From the NCBI GenBank assembly GCA_025934635.1, contig JAICWX010000077.1:1-30042 (forward strand): 30,042 bases of DNA, in the 5' to 3' direction. The position numbers were made by a program, and so were the translations under genes. Origin of the DNA: Streptosporangiaceae bacterium (GTDB lineage Bacteria; Actinomycetota; Actinomycetes; Streptosporangiales; Streptosporangiaceae). The notes below the pieces were generated by a model that saw only the letters and a program-made list of their open reading frames with translations, did no database searches and was not told the DNA's origin. Below, piece by piece: positions 1-8,804 of this stretch (its first letter is position 1; every line of letters starts with the position of its first letter).

Positions 1-1318
1 CATGCGGGCCCGCGGAGCCGAGACCACCGACCTGGTGGTCCTGGTGGTCGCGGCCGACGACGGCGTGAAGCCGCAGACCACCGAGGCGCTGAACCACGCA
101 CAGGCGGCGGGCGTGCCCATCGTCGTGGCGGTCAACAAGGTCGACAAGGAGGGCGCCGACCCGCAGCGAGTGCGGGCCCAGCTCACCGAGTACGGGCTGG
201 TGGCCGAGGAGTTCGGTGGCGACACCCAGTTCGTGGACGTGTCCGCGACCAAGCGGCTGGGTCTCGAGAGCCTGCTCGAGGCGATCGTGCTGACCGCCGA
301 CGCCTCGCTCGACCTGCGGGCCAACCCGCATCAGGACGCCCAGGGCGTGGCCATCGAAGGTCACCTCGACAAGGGCCGTGGTCCGGTGGCCACCGTGCTG
401 GTGCAGCGCGGCACGCTGAACGTCGGCGACTCGATCGTCTGCGGCGAGGCGTACGGCCGGGTCCGGGCCATGCTGAACGAGAACTACGAGCCGATCTCCG
501 AGGCTCTCCCGTCTCGTCCGGTTCAGGTGCTCGGCCTGACCGCCGTGCCCGGCGCGGGTGACAACTTCCTGGTTGTCTCCGACGACCGGATGGCCCGGCA
601 GATCGCCGACCGCCGCGAGGCCCGCGAGCGCGTCGCCCAGTTCGCCCAGGGCCGGCGGCGGGTCACGCTCGAGGACCTGGACCAGGCGTTCAAGGCAGGC
701 GAGCGCGAGGAACTGCTCCTCATCATCAAGGGTGACGTGTCCGGTTCGGTCGAAGCCCTCGAGGACGCGCTGCTCAAGCTCGATGTCGGCGAGGAGGTCA
801 GCCTGCGCGTGATCGGCCGCGGCGTCGGCGCGATCACCCAGGACGACGTCAACCTGGCCATCGTCTCCGACGCGGTGATCATCGGCTTCAACGTCCGGCC
901 GGCCGAGCGGGCCGGTGAGCTCGCCCGCCGCGAGGGCGTCGACATCCGCTACTACTCGATCATCTACCAGGCGATCGACGAAGTCGAAGCCGCGCTCAAG
1001 GGCATGCTCAAGCCCGAGTTCGAGGAAGCCCAGCTCGGCACCGCCGAGATCAGGGAGGTCTTCCGGGTGCCGCGGATCGGCAACGTGGCCGGTTCCATCG
1101 TGCGCAGTGGCCTGATCCGCCGCGGCAGCAAGGCGCGGCTGATCCGGGACGGCGTGGTGATCTCCGACAACCTGACGGTGGATTCGCTGCGCCGGTTCAA
1201 GGAGGACGCGACCGAGGTCCGCGAGGGCTTCGAGTGCGGTATCGGCATCGGCTACAACGACGTCAGGGTCGGTGACACCATCGAGACCTTCGAGATGAGG
1301 GAGAAGCCGAGGACCTGA
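1..1318 (+). CDS. infB: Translation initiation factor IF-2 (3' part of gene)
   Basis: This is the carboxy-terminal part of the GTPase that brings initiator tRNA to the 30S subunit and promotes subunit joining. The reading frame is open from the first base of the window, so the gene starts upstream; the Met seen first ([16 protein letters not shown]) is an internal residue just after the missing G1 to G3 motifs. The G4 motif NKVDK and the switch-adjacent [12 protein letters not shown] are visible. These are followed by the domain II beta barrel ([17 protein letters not shown]), the linker and the C-terminal fMet-tRNA-binding domain ([19 protein letters not shown]). It heads an operon with DUF503, rbfA, truB and ribF, the usual bacterial arrangement. 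The family identity is very secure. Confidence 0.97.
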   Translation, partial: MRARGAETTDLVVLVVAADDGVKPQTTEALNHAQAAGVPIVVAVNKVDKEGADPQRVRAQLTEYGLVAEEFGGDTQFVDVSATKRLGLESLLEAIVLTADASLDLRANPHQDAQGVAIEGHLDKGRGPVATVLVQRGTLNVGDSIVCGEAYGRVRAMLNENYEPISEALPSRPVQVLGLTAVPGAGDNFLVVSDDRMARQIADRREARERVAQFAQGRRRVTLEDLDQAFKAGEREELLLIIKGDVSGSVEALEDALLKLDVGEEVSLRVIGRGVGAITQDDVNLAIVSDAVIIGFNVRPAERAGELARREGVDIRYYSIIYQAIDEVEAALKGMLKPEFEEAQLGTAEIREVFRVPRIGNVAGSIVRSGLIRRGSKARLIRDGVVISDNLTVDSLRRFKEDATEVREGFECGIGIGYNDVRVGDTIETFEMREKPRT

Positions 1319-1350
1319 CCGGATAACGGCCGGACCACAAGGAGCGAAAC

Positions 1351-1647
1351 GTGTACGTCGCCGCGCTGACGCTGGATGTCATGCTCGGCGACGTGCACTC
1401 GCTCAAGGCCAAGCGGGGCGTGGTCCGGCCGCTGGTCGCCGAGCTGCGCAGGCGCTATCCGGGTGTCGCGGTCGCCGAGACCGGGCACCTGGACCTGCAC
1501 CGGCGGGCCGAGATAGGGGTGGCCGTCGTGTCCGCGGCGGCCGCCAACGCGATGAGCGTGCTCGACGATTGCGAGCGCCTGGTAGCCCGGCACCCTGAGA
1601 TCGAGCTGCTGTCGGCCCGGCAGCGGCTGTTCAACGAGGAGGAGTGA
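1351..1647 (+). CDS. DUF503 / YlxP-like small protein
   Basis: A 98-residue protein of the DUF503 (YlxP) family, which sits between infB and rbfA in many Gram-positive genomes. The signature start YVAALTLDVMLGDVHSLKAKRGVVRPLVAELRRRYPGVAVAETG is present in full. The chosen start is GTG at 1351, preceded by a clear Shine-Dalgarno-like AAGGAG about six bases upstream. The gene follows infB by 32 bp and rbfA starts 6 bp after its stop, so the three are very probably cotranscribed. The molecular function is not established; position suggests a link to ribosome or RNA maturation. It is of normal length for the family. Confidence 0.9.
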   Translation: MYVAALTLDVMLGDVHSLKAKRGVVRPLVAELRRRYPGVAVAETGHLDLHRRAEIGVAVVSAAAANAMSVLDDCERLVARHPEIELLSARQRLFNEEE

Positions 1648-1653
1648 CGGAGC

Positions 1654-2100
1654 ATGGATGCCGCGAGGGCGCGCAAGCTGGCCGACCGGATCAGCCAGAT
1701 CGTCGCGGAAATGCTGGAGCGCCGGATCAAGGACCCCAGGCTCGGCTTCGTAACCGTCACCGAATCCCGGCTGACGAACGACCTGCGTGAAGCCACCGTC
1801 TACTACACGGTCTACGGAACCGACGCCGAACGAGCCGATACCGCCGCGGCCCTGCACAGTGCCACCGGCATCATCCGGTCCGAAGTCGGCCGCCAGCTCG
1901 GCCTGCGCCACACGCCAAGCCTGGAATTCATCGCCGACGTCCTGCCGGAAAGCGCCCAGCGGATCGAGGAACTGGTCTCGAAGGCCCGGCACGCCGACAC
2001 CGAGCTCGCCCAGGTCCGCGAGGGCGCCAGCTACGCCGGCGACCCCGACCCCTACCGCAAGCCCGCCGAGGACGACGACGAGGACGACGAGGACGAGTGA
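1654..2100 (+). CDS. rbfA: Ribosome-binding factor A
   Basis: RbfA is a KH-fold protein that binds the immature 30S subunit near the 5' helix of 16S rRNA and helps late maturation. The 148-residue product carries the family features RKLADRISQIVAEMLERRIKDPRLGFVTVTESRLTNDLREATVYYTVYG and the C-terminal PSLEFIADVLPESAQRIEELVSKAR. The ATG at 1654 is preceded by GGAGG lying in the end of the upstream gene. The tail (about residues 120-148) is a low-complexity acidic stretch rich in Asp and Glu encoded by repeated GAC/GAG codons, as is common in actinobacterial RbfA. Its stop overlaps the truB start by four bases (GTGA), implying translational coupling. Confidence 0.96.
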   Translation: MDAARARKLADRISQIVAEMLERRIKDPRLGFVTVTESRLTNDLREATVYYTVYGTDAERADTAAALHSATGIIRSEVGRQLGLRHTPSLEFIADVLPESAQRIEELVSKARHADTELAQVREGASYAGDPDPYRKPAEDDDEDDEDE

Positions 2101-2990
2101 CCCCGTCCAACGACAAGTCCGGGCTGGTGATCGTCGACAAGCCGGGCGGCATGACGTCGCACGACGTGGTGGCAAAGGTCCGGCGGCTGGCCGGCACCCG
2201 GAAGGTCGGCCACGCCGGGACGCTGGACCCGATGGCCACCGGCGTCCTGGTGGTCGGCGTGGAGAAGGCCACCAGGCTGCTCGGGTACCTGACGCTGACG
2301 GAGAAGGAATACGCCGCCACGATCAGGCTCGGCCAGACGACCAGCACCGACGACGCCGAAGGCGAGCTCACCGGCACCGCGTCGGCCGCGGGAGCAACCG
2401 AGGAAGCCATCACCAAGGCGATAGCCGGCCTGACCGGCGAGATCCTCCAGGTCCCGCCCGCGGTCAGCGCGATCAAGGTCGGCGGCCAGCGGGCCTACAA
2501 GCTCACCCGGGCCGGCGCCGCGCCCGAGCTCAAGGCCCGCCCGGTGACGGTCTACCAGTTCACGGTTACTGCCATCCGGAAAGACGGCGACCTGCTCGAC
2601 TTCGACGCCACCGTCCGCTGCTCCAGCGGCACCTACATCAGGGCCCTGGCCCGTGACCTCGGCGAGACCCTCGGGACCGGCGGCCACCTGACCCGGCTGC
2701 GCCGCACCCGGGTGGGCGGCTACCGCGCCGACCACGCCCGCACCCTGGACCAGCTGGCGGAGCACTTCGAGGTGCTGCCGCTGGCCCAGGCGGCCGCGGC
2801 CGCCTTCCCGCGCCGCGAGCTGACCGAGGACGAGGCCGGCCGGCTGGCCCACGGCGGCCGGCTGGCCCCGTCGGGCGCGCCCGGCGCGGATGACGGCGCC
2901 CCGACGGCCGCCTACGCCCCCGACGGCCGCCTGATCGCCCTGGTCACCGAGGAGTCGGGACAGGCCAGGCCGCTCGTCGTCTTCGCCTGA
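2097..2990 (+). CDS. truB: tRNA pseudouridine(55) synthase
   Basis: TruB isomerises U55 in the T-loop of tRNAs to pseudouridine. The 297-residue protein starts LVIVDKPGGMTSHDVVAKVRR and contains the catalytic motif GHAGTLDPMATGVL, with the active-site Asp at about residue 44. It also has the downstream family block VPPAVSAIKVGGQRAYKLTRAG and RCSSGTYIRALARDLGE. The C-terminal part (from about residue 230) is the TruB C-terminal/PUA-like region. The GTG start at 2097 overlaps the rbfA stop. The DHH phosphoesterase often found between rbfA and truB in other actinobacteria is not present here. Confidence 0.97.
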   Translation: MTPSNDKSGLVIVDKPGGMTSHDVVAKVRRLAGTRKVGHAGTLDPMATGVLVVGVEKATRLLGYLTLTEKEYAATIRLGQTTSTDDAEGELTGTASAAGATEEAITKAIAGLTGEILQVPPAVSAIKVGGQRAYKLTRAGAAPELKARPVTVYQFTVTAIRKDGDLLDFDATVRCSSGTYIRALARDLGETLGTGGHLTRLRRTRVGGYRADHARTLDQLAEHFEVLPLAQAAAAAFPRRELTEDEAGRLAHGGRLAPSGAPGADDGAPTAAYAPDGRLIALVTEESGQARPLVVFA

Positions 2991-3047
2991 GGCTCTAGGC
3001 TGGCAGGTGTCAGCCTTGACGGCACGACGCAAGGAGGAACGGAGATC

Positions 3048-3995
3048 GTGTACCGCTGGTACGGCCTGGCCGAGGTGCCTTCCGACTGGGGTGCGTGCGT
3101 CGCGACGATCGGCGAGTTCGACGGCGTGCACCGCGGTCACCAGCGCGTTGTGGAGCGGGCCCGCGAGATCGGCCGGTCCCGGCAGCTGCCGGTGGTGGCG
3201 ATCACCTTCGACCCGCACCCGGACGAGGTGATCAGGCCCGGCTCGCATCCGCCGTTGCTGACTACGGCCCGGCGCCGTTCCGGGCTGCTGGCGGGCCTGG
3301 GCGCCGACGCCGTCTTCGTGCTCCCGTTCAACCTGGAATTCTCCCGGCTCAGCCCGGATGAGTTCGTCCGGGTCGTCCTGTCCGAACGGCTGCACGCGGC
3401 CGCCGTCGTGGTGGGGGAGAACTTCCGGTTCGGCCACAAGGCCGCCGGCGACGTGCCCATGCTGGCCCAGCTCGGCGAGAAGTACGACTTCACCGCCGAG
3501 GGCGTGCCGCTGCTGGTGGACGACGGCGTGACGATCTCCTCGACCTACATCAGGGAGCGGCTGGCGGCCGGCGACGTGGCCGCCGCCGCCCGCGCGCTCG
3601 GCCGCCCGCACCGGGTCGAGGGCATCGTGGTCCGCGGCCACATGCGCGGTCGCGGGCTCGGCTTCCCGACCGCCAACCTGGAGACCCCGCCGCACACCGC
3701 GACCCCCGCCGATGGCGTCTACGCCGGCTGGCTGACCAGCCTGGACCTGGACGGCGCGGAGCTGAGCCGCTGGCCCGCCGCGATCTCGGTCGGCACCAAC
3801 CCGACCTTCGGCGCCGGCGAGCGCACGGTCGAGGCGTACGCGCTCGACCGTGACGACCTGGACCTGTACGGCACCCACGCCGCCATCGACTTCACGGCCC
3901 GGCTCCGCGGCACCGAGCGCTTCGACTCCGTCGACGCCCTGATCGTCCAGATGCGCGAGGACGTCGACCAGGCCCGGGACCTCACCGCCGGCTGA
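3048..3995 (+). CDS. ribF: Bifunctional riboflavin kinase / FAD synthetase
   Basis: RibF phosphorylates riboflavin to FMN and adenylates FMN to FAD in the cytoplasm. In this 315-residue protein the N-terminal nucleotidyltransferase domain shows GEFDGVHRGHQ (HxGH at residues 28-31) and ISSTYIRERL (163-172). The C-terminal riboflavin-kinase domain shows GRGLGFPTANLE (about 201-212), DGVYAGW and the NPTF motif at 251-254. The GTG start at 3048 is supported by AAGGAGG about 10 bases upstream. It is the last gene of the infB operon in this window; rpsO, which follows ribF in many actinobacteria, is not next. A hairpin at 4029-4055 follows. Confidence 0.97.
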   Translation: MYRWYGLAEVPSDWGACVATIGEFDGVHRGHQRVVERAREIGRSRQLPVVAITFDPHPDEVIRPGSHPPLLTTARRRSGLLAGLGADAVFVLPFNLEFSRLSPDEFVRVVLSERLHAAAVVVGENFRFGHKAAGDVPMLAQLGEKYDFTAEGVPLLVDDGVTISSTYIRERLAAGDVAAAARALGRPHRVEGIVVRGHMRGRGLGFPTANLETPPHTATPADGVYAGWLTSLDLDGAELSRWPAAISVGTNPTFGAGERTVEAYALDRDDLDLYGTHAAIDFTARLRGTERFDSVDALIVQMREDVDQARDLTAG

Positions 3996-4028
3996 CCTCC
4001 GTAGCCGGCCGGGGCCTAATTTTGTACC

Positions 4029-4055
4029 GAACGGGGCAGCCATCCCGCCCCGTTC
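4029..4055. terminator. Hairpin between convergent ribF and hydrolase gene
   Basis: A 9-bp perfect inverted repeat (gaacggggc at 4029-4037 and gccccgttc at 4047-4055) with a 9-nt loop lies between the stop codons of two convergent genes. There is no long U-run on either strand, as is usual for actinobacterial terminators. Placement makes a bidirectional terminator likely. Confidence 0.6.
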
Positions 4056-4068
4056 AGCCCGCACGCGG

Positions 4069-5238
4069 TCATAGCGAGGCGTACAGCGCCCGCTCGAAGT
4101 CGTTGTACATCGTCATCGCCTCGGGCGTCACGAACGGCAGGAAGTTGCTGTAGATGGACCCGGTCACACCGGTCGTGCGGTCGACCCAGAAGTGGGTGTT
4201 GCACAGCCCGGCCCAGGCTCCGCTTCCGGCCCGCCGCATGCCCGGGATGTCGGCCGTGTTGAGCAGCAGCCCCAGGCCCCACTTGAAGCCCGGGCCCGCA
4301 TTGAATTCGCAGGTCGCGGCCGGATCGCTGGTCGGGACGGCGGCGGGGAAGTCCAGGTCGCCGATCTGGTTGGTGAAGGCCGCGTCGACCGTCTCCGGCC
4401 GCAGGATCCGGGTACCGTCGAGCTCGCCGCCGCGGAGCAGTGCCCGCTCGAACTTGATGTAGTCGCTCGGCGGCCCGTACAGGCCGTGCCCGCCGGCCCA
4501 GTAATCCGGCGCCTGGTTCAGGATCTCTCCCACCGCGACCCAGGTGCCGTCCTCGCCCTTGACGTGGACCGGGGTCGAGTTCGGCCGCTGCTCGTCGCTC
4601 ATCAAGAACGTGGTCTGGTCCATGCCCAGCGGGCCGGTGATGCCCTCCTTGATCGCCACGTCCAGGCCCTTGCCGGTGACCGCCTCCACGACCTTGCCCA
4701 GCCAGTCGATATTGATGCCGTAGATGAACGCCGTGCCCGGGTCGGCCAGCAGCGGCGCCTTGAACGAGGAGGCTGAGCCGGCCACCACGTTCGGGATCCC
4801 GGTGACGCTCTCCCATTTGACCAGGTTGTCACTCCAGAACCAGTAGCCCAGTCCGCTGGTGTGCGTGACCAGGTTCTTGACCGTTGCCTGCCGGGCCGGC
4901 GGCCGTAGCCGCGGCGTGTCCCCGTCGAAGCCTTCGAGCACCTGGAGTTCGCCGAACTCGGGGCAGTAGCTGGCGACCGGCGCGTCGAGGTCCAGGTTGC
5001 CCTGCTCGACCTGCTGGAGCGCGGCCACGGTGCACGGCATCTTGGTCATCGACATGATCCGGAACAGCGTGTCCACCGTGACCGGGTCGCTCTCGCCGAC
5101 CGCCCGCGGTCCCGCCGCGCCGGAGTAGATGACCCCGTCGCGGTCGGCCGCGATCGCGGCCACGTGCGGCACGCCGCCCGAGTCCACCGCGTCCCGCAGT
5201 ACCTTGTCGATGGCCGACCCGTCGATGGAAGCGCTCAT
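4069..5238 (-). CDS. Serine hydrolase, beta-lactamase/esterase (class C-like) family
   Basis: A 389-residue protein of the beta-lactamase-like serine hydrolase fold, closest in pattern to EstB-type esterases and 6-aminohexanoate-dimer-hydrolase-like proteins. The nucleophile motif SxxK is visible as S63-M-T-K66 (RIMSMTKMPCTVAALQQ). The supporting blocks are LVTHTSGLGYWFW (about 123-135) and FIYGINIDWLGKVVEAVTG, which would supply the catalytic Tyr. A Gly-rich GGHGLYGPPSDY takes the place of the third motif. There is no signal peptide, so it is probably cytoplasmic. The ATG at 5238 has AAGGAGG nine bases upstream. It is a single-gene unit, and its substrate cannot be told from sequence. Confidence 0.88.
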   Translation of the reverse strand: MSASIDGSAIDKVLRDAVDSGGVPHVAAIAADRDGVIYSGAAGPRAVGESDPVTVDTLFRIMSMTKMPCTVAALQQVEQGNLDLDAPVASYCPEFGELQVLEGFDGDTPRLRPPARQATVKNLVTHTSGLGYWFWSDNLVKWESVTGIPNVVAGSASSFKAPLLADPGTAFIYGINIDWLGKVVEAVTGKGLDVAIKEGITGPLGMDQTTFLMSDEQRPNSTPVHVKGEDGTWVAVGEILNQAPDYWAGGHGLYGPPSDYIKFERALLRGGELDGTRILRPETVDAAFTNQIGDLDFPAAVPTSDPAATCEFNAGPGFKWGLGLLLNTADIPGMRRAGSGAWAGLCNTHFWVDRTTGVTGSIYSNFLPFVTPEAMTMYNDFERALYASL

Positions 5239-5370
5239 GTGCGTGACCCTCCTTGAGGTGGACTTCGTCGTTCACGTCACGTGCCACAGCGGCCCTCCCT
5301 GGCTATCACGCCCAGGCCGGCCCGTTTTTCTCATTCTGAGCGAATCCCGCCCGGTCCGCACTACCCGGCG

Positions 5371-5442
5371 CCGTACTCGGTGTGCCCTTGGTTACCTTCG
5401 CCGCATCGTCCTGCCGTACTCGGTGTGCCCCTGGGTACCTTC
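5371..5442. repeat. Two near-identical 29-bp direct repeats, period 43
   Basis: Copies at 5371-5399 and 5414-5442 both begin ccgtactcggtgtgccc and end taccttc, with only two differing bases. The second copy forms the left arm of the hairpin at 5420-5465, so the first copy could serve as an alternative pairing partner. They lie in the gap between the hydrolase and the phospho-sugar mutase. Confidence 0.85.
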
Positions 5443-5465
5443 TTACGTACTCCGGGGCACACCGA
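5420..5465 (-). terminator. Strong hairpin downstream of the phospho-sugar mutase gene
   Basis: Bases 5420-5431 pair without interruption with 5454-5465. After one mismatch, 5433-5438 pair with 5447-5452 (one G-U), giving about 18 pairs around an 8-nt loop. It begins 18 bp beyond the stop of the minus-strand mutase gene, so it is a likely transcription terminator. There is no U-tract. Confidence 0.65.
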
Positions 5466-5482
5466 CCGCCTAGCCGCACGCC

Positions 5483-7357
5483 TCAGGCGGCCGCCAGCAG
5501 CGCCTCGAGCGCCTCCCGCAGCGGAACCAGCCGCCTGGCCGCCGCTGCCCGGGCCGCCGCCAGCGAGCGGTCCGTGACCGGTTCGATGATCTCGATGTAG
5601 CACTTGATCTTGGGCTCGGTCCCGCTCGGCCGCAGTATCACCCGCCCCCCGGCCAGCCGGAACACCAGCACATCGGCCTGCGGTCTCGCCCCTGCTCCCT
5701 GGACGCCGCCTGCTTCTCCGCCCGCGCCAGTTTCTCCGGCCGCGGCGAGGTCGGTCAGGCCGGACACCGGCTCGGTGCCGAAGGCGTCCGGCGGCGCCGA
5801 CCGGAGCCGCCGCATGACCTGCGCCTGGTCGGCCGTCCGCAGGGTGACCTGCGAGGTCAGGTGCACCCCGTGCGCCCGCTCCAGCGCGTCGTACACGTCC
5901 AGGACCGAACGTCCCTGCGCCCTCGCCTCCGCCGCCAGCCTCAGCATCGCCAGCGCGGCGCCGAACCCGTCCTTGTCCCGCACCACGTCACCGACGGCAT
6001 AGCCGAGCGCCTCCTCGTAACCGAAGACGAATCGCGCTCCCGGCACGCCGTCGGCCGCCCGGGCGATCCACTTGAACCCGGTCAGGGTCTCCGCGTACCG
6101 GACCCCGGCCCCAGCGGCGATTTTCGCCAGCAACGTCGAGGAGACGACGGTGGACGCCACCAGCCGCTCCCGCGGTGCGGCCTGATCCGCCGCCCAGGCC
6201 AGCAGCCCCGCCCCGAGCAGCGCCCCCACCTGGTCCCCGGTCAGCACCCGCCACTCGCCAGCGGGCTCAGGAACCGCCACCGCCAGCCGGTCCCCGTCCG
6301 GATCGCTGGCGATCACCAGGTCGGCCCCGAGCCGCCGGGCGTCGGCCAGCGCCAGGTCCAGCGCCCCTGGCTCCTCCGGATTGGGAAAGGCCACCGTCGG
6401 GAAATCCGGATCCGGCTCCGCCTGCGCGGCCACCACATGCGGCGCCCCGAACCCCGCCATCCGCATCGCCCGCAGCATCAACTGCCCCGCCACCCCGTGC
6501 ATGGCCGTATAAACCACACTCAGCCCGCCGCCCGGCTCGGCCGAGTCCACGCCACCTTGCCCGCCACTCGTCCCGGCCCCGCCCGCCGCCTGGCTGGCCC
6601 TGCCCGCCATCGCCGGCCCGGCCTCGCCCGCCACCGCGGCCAGGTACGCCTGGGCGATCTCGTCGCCGTGGCGCGTGACCAGCGGGCTCCCGGCCGGCGC
6701 GACCGGGATCAGCGCCAGCGGCCCGAGCGCGGCGATGCGCTTCTCGATCTCAGCGTCGGCCGGCGGGATGACTTGCCCCCCGTCACCCAGGTAGAGCTTG
6801 TACCCGTTATCAGCGGCCGGGTTATGACTCGCCGTGATCATCACCCCGGCCGCCGTGCCCAGGTACCTGACCGCGAACGCCAGCAACGGAGTAGGGCAGG
6901 GCCGCGGCAGCATGTGCACCGCGATGCCCGCCCCCGCCAGCACCCCCGCCACCTCATCCGCAAACTCCGCCGACCGGTGCCGCGCATCACATCCCACCAC
7001 CACCGCCACCGCCCCGCCCCGGACGGAATCCCCGCCGAGCAGCCACCCCGCCACCGCCGCGGTCGCCGCCCGGACCACGGCCCGGTTCATCCGGTTCGGC
7101 CCGGCCGCCACCACCCCGCGCAGCCCCGCCGTCCCGAAGTGCAACCGGTCCGCGAACCGGTCCCGCAACTCCGCGACCGCCCCCGCTCGAGCCTCCGGGT
7201 CCCCGTCCTCGCGCGCATCGGCGTCGCGGCCCCCAGGAGCCGGGAAGGCCCGGCCCAGCAGCCCCTGGAGTTCGGCCCGGTCGAGCTCATCCGGATCATC
7301 CGCGATCCACGCCTCGACCGCACCCCGCAGCTCAGCCTCACCCGTCACCGGCAACAC
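5483..7357 (-). CDS. Phosphoglucomutase/phosphomannomutase family phospho-sugar mutase
   Basis: An alpha-D-phosphohexomutase-superfamily enzyme, which moves a phosphate between C1 and C6 (or C5) of a sugar phosphate. The 624-residue protein has the phosphoserine loop MITASHNPAADNGYKLY (Ser at about 177) and the metal loop DPDGDRLAV (352-357). It also has the sugar-binding GYEEALGYAVG and the C-terminal phosphate-binding RPSGTEPKIKCYIE. Two Gly/Ala-rich low-complexity insertions (about 246-278 and about 543-562) make it longer than most family members. The start is GTG at 7357. In M. tuberculosis and Streptomyces the equivalent pmmB sits beside nucleoside-salvage genes. I therefore infer a role on pentose or hexose phosphates released by nucleoside phosphorolysis; its true substrate is not decided by sequence. 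Confidence 0.9.
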   Translation of the reverse strand: MLPVTGEAELRGAVEAWIADDPDELDRAELQGLLGRAFPAPGGRDADAREDGDPEARAGAVAELRDRFADRLHFGTAGLRGVVAAGPNRMNRAVVRAATAAVAGWLLGGDSVRGGAVAVVVGCDARHRSAEFADEVAGVLAGAGIAVHMLPRPCPTPLLAFAVRYLGTAAGVMITASHNPAADNGYKLYLGDGGQVIPPADAEIEKRIAALGPLALIPVAPAGSPLVTRHGDEIAQAYLAAVAGEAGPAMAGRASQAAGGAGTSGGQGGVDSAEPGGGLSVVYTAMHGVAGQLMLRAMRMAGFGAPHVVAAQAEPDPDFPTVAFPNPEEPGALDLALADARRLGADLVIASDPDGDRLAVAVPEPAGEWRVLTGDQVGALLGAGLLAWAADQAAPRERLVASTVVSSTLLAKIAAGAGVRYAETLTGFKWIARAADGVPGARFVFGYEEALGYAVGDVVRDKDGFGAALAMLRLAAEARAQGRSVLDVYDALERAHGVHLTSQVTLRTADQAQVMRRLRSAPPDAFGTEPVSGLTDLAAAGETGAGGEAGGVQGAGARPQADVLVFRLAGGRVILRPSGTEPKIKCYIEIIEPVTDRSLAAARAAAARRLVPLREALEALLAAA

Positions 7358-7380
7358 CCAACCCGTCTGCGTCGCAGCAA

Positions 7381-7460
7381 ATAAGCCGGTGGATTCGGCT
7401 TATCCGGTGGATCCGGTACCCCCTGGGGGCCCAAATCCTCCGCGTAACCCGGATCCACCG
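7381..7460. other. Nested hairpins between permease stop and mutase start
   Basis: Three inverted repeats lie in this 160-bp gap. Bases 7381-7388 (ataagccg) pair with 7396-7403. Bases 7405-7416 (cggtggatccgg) pair perfectly with 7449-7460. Inside the large loop lies a ccccc-t-ggggg palindrome. The 13-base stretch at 7386-7398 also recurs 18 bp later with one change. On the minus strand this lies between the ABC-transporter operon and the mutase start, so it could terminate the first and structure the leader of the second. Confidence 0.6.
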
Positions 7461-7517
7461 CGTTAATTCCGCACCCCAGCAGCAGTGGTCACAGCAGCCC
7501 CGGCCACCACCGAGTCC

Positions 7518-8804
7518 CTAAGCCTTGACGTAGGGGATGCCTTCGGCCTTAGGCGGGCGGACCTTGCCGACCAGGCCGGCCACCACGATGATCGTCACGA
7601 CGTACGGGGTGCTCAGCAGCAGGTTCGACTGGATAGGCACGTTCATCGTGGACAAGATCGACTCGAGCTGGGTGGAGAAGCCGAACAGCAGCCCGGCCCC
7701 GATCGCGCCAAACGGCGTGTACCGGCCGAAGATCATCGCCGCCAGCGCGATGTACCCCTCGCCGGAGGACATGCCCTTGGCGAAGCTGCCGACCGAGCCG
7801 ACCGTCAGGTAGGCGCCGCCGATGCCGGCCAGCACCCCGGAGATGATGACGTTACGGTACCGGGTGGCGTGCACGCGGATGCCGACGGTGTCCGCCGCGA
7901 CCGGGTGCTCGCCGACCGCCCGGGTGCGCAGCCCCCACCGGGTGGCGAACAGCCCCACCTGAACCAGGGCCAGGGCCAGGTACGTCAGGTAGAGGAAGAG
8001 CGTCGCGTTGAAGAGCACCGGGCCGATGATCGGGATGTCGGCCAGTACCGGGATCCGGATCGTGCTGAAGGTCGGCGGGGAGTTCAGCGTGTTGGCGTAG
8101 GGCACCATCAGGTCGTCATACAGGTACCCGGTCAGGCCGATGATGAGGGTGTTCAGCACCACGCCGAGGATGATCTGGTCGACGGCGTAGCCGATGGCGA
8201 ACACCGCCAGCAGGGCCCCGACCACGCAGCCGGCCGCGGCCCCGGCGATCAGGCCCAGGAAGACCGACCCGGAGGCGCTGGCCACCATGGCGGCGACGAA
8301 CGCGCCGAGCAGCAGCTGGCCCTCGATGCCGATGTTGACCACACCGGACCGGGAGCAGATCACGCCGGTGAGCGCGCCCAGCATGATCGGGATGGACTGG
8401 GTGAGCGTGCCCGAGAGCAGGTTCACGATGTTGAACGGGTTGCCCTGGCCGGCATCCGCCCAGCACAGCAGGGCCACGATGAAGGCGAGCAGCACGACGC
8501 CGATGCAGACCCGCCGCCACCGGGCCTTCATCGGCACGAAGGCACGCACCCCGGCCAGCACGAGCGACGCCGCGCCGCAGCCGAGGCAGGTGACGTCGGC
8601 GGGCAGGTCCAGGTTCGGCACCGAGACCTTGGCAAACGGCTGGGAGAACGCGAAGCTCGCGTCACCCTTGTGCGCGAACAGGCCGAACACCAAGATGTCG
8701 ATCAACCCGAACACGGCGAACGCGATCGGTCCCTGCCAGCGACGCCACGGGCTGACCGGGGCGGCCTCGGCCACCACGACCGGGGTGTGCTCCGTGATCG
8801 TCAT
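7518..8804 (-). CDS. Nucleoside ABC transporter permease (BmpC/NupQ-like, second permease)
   Basis: A 428-residue membrane protein of the branched-chain/ribose-type permease family used by BMP-dependent nucleoside importers. Many hydrophobic segments are present, and the family region GALTGVICSRSGVVNIGIEGQLLLGAFVAAMVA is intact, as is GVRVHATRYRNVIISGVLAGIGGAYLTVGSVGSFAKGMSSGEGYIALAAMIFGRYTPFGA. The frame stays open far upstream, but that extension is the antisense-like shadow of the first permease. The ATG at 8804 (MTITEHTP) is chosen because it overlaps the stop of the upstream permease gene by four bases (ATGA). With its partner permease it would form the channel of the importer. Confidence 0.93.
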   Translation of the reverse strand: MTITEHTPVVVAEAAPVSPWRRWQGPIAFAVFGLIDILVFGLFAHKGDASFAFSQPFAKVSVPNLDLPADVTCLGCGAASLVLAGVRAFVPMKARWRRVCIGVVLLAFIVALLCWADAGQGNPFNIVNLLSGTLTQSIPIMLGALTGVICSRSGVVNIGIEGQLLLGAFVAAMVASASGSVFLGLIAGAAAGCVVGALLAVFAIGYAVDQIILGVVLNTLIIGLTGYLYDDLMVPYANTLNSPPTFSTIRIPVLADIPIIGPVLFNATLFLYLTYLALALVQVGLFATRWGLRTRAVGEHPVAADTVGIRVHATRYRNVIISGVLAGIGGAYLTVGSVGSFAKGMSSGEGYIALAAMIFGRYTPFGAIGAGLLFGFSTQLESILSTMNVPIQSNLLLSTPYVVTIIVVAGLVGKVRPPKAEGIPYVKA

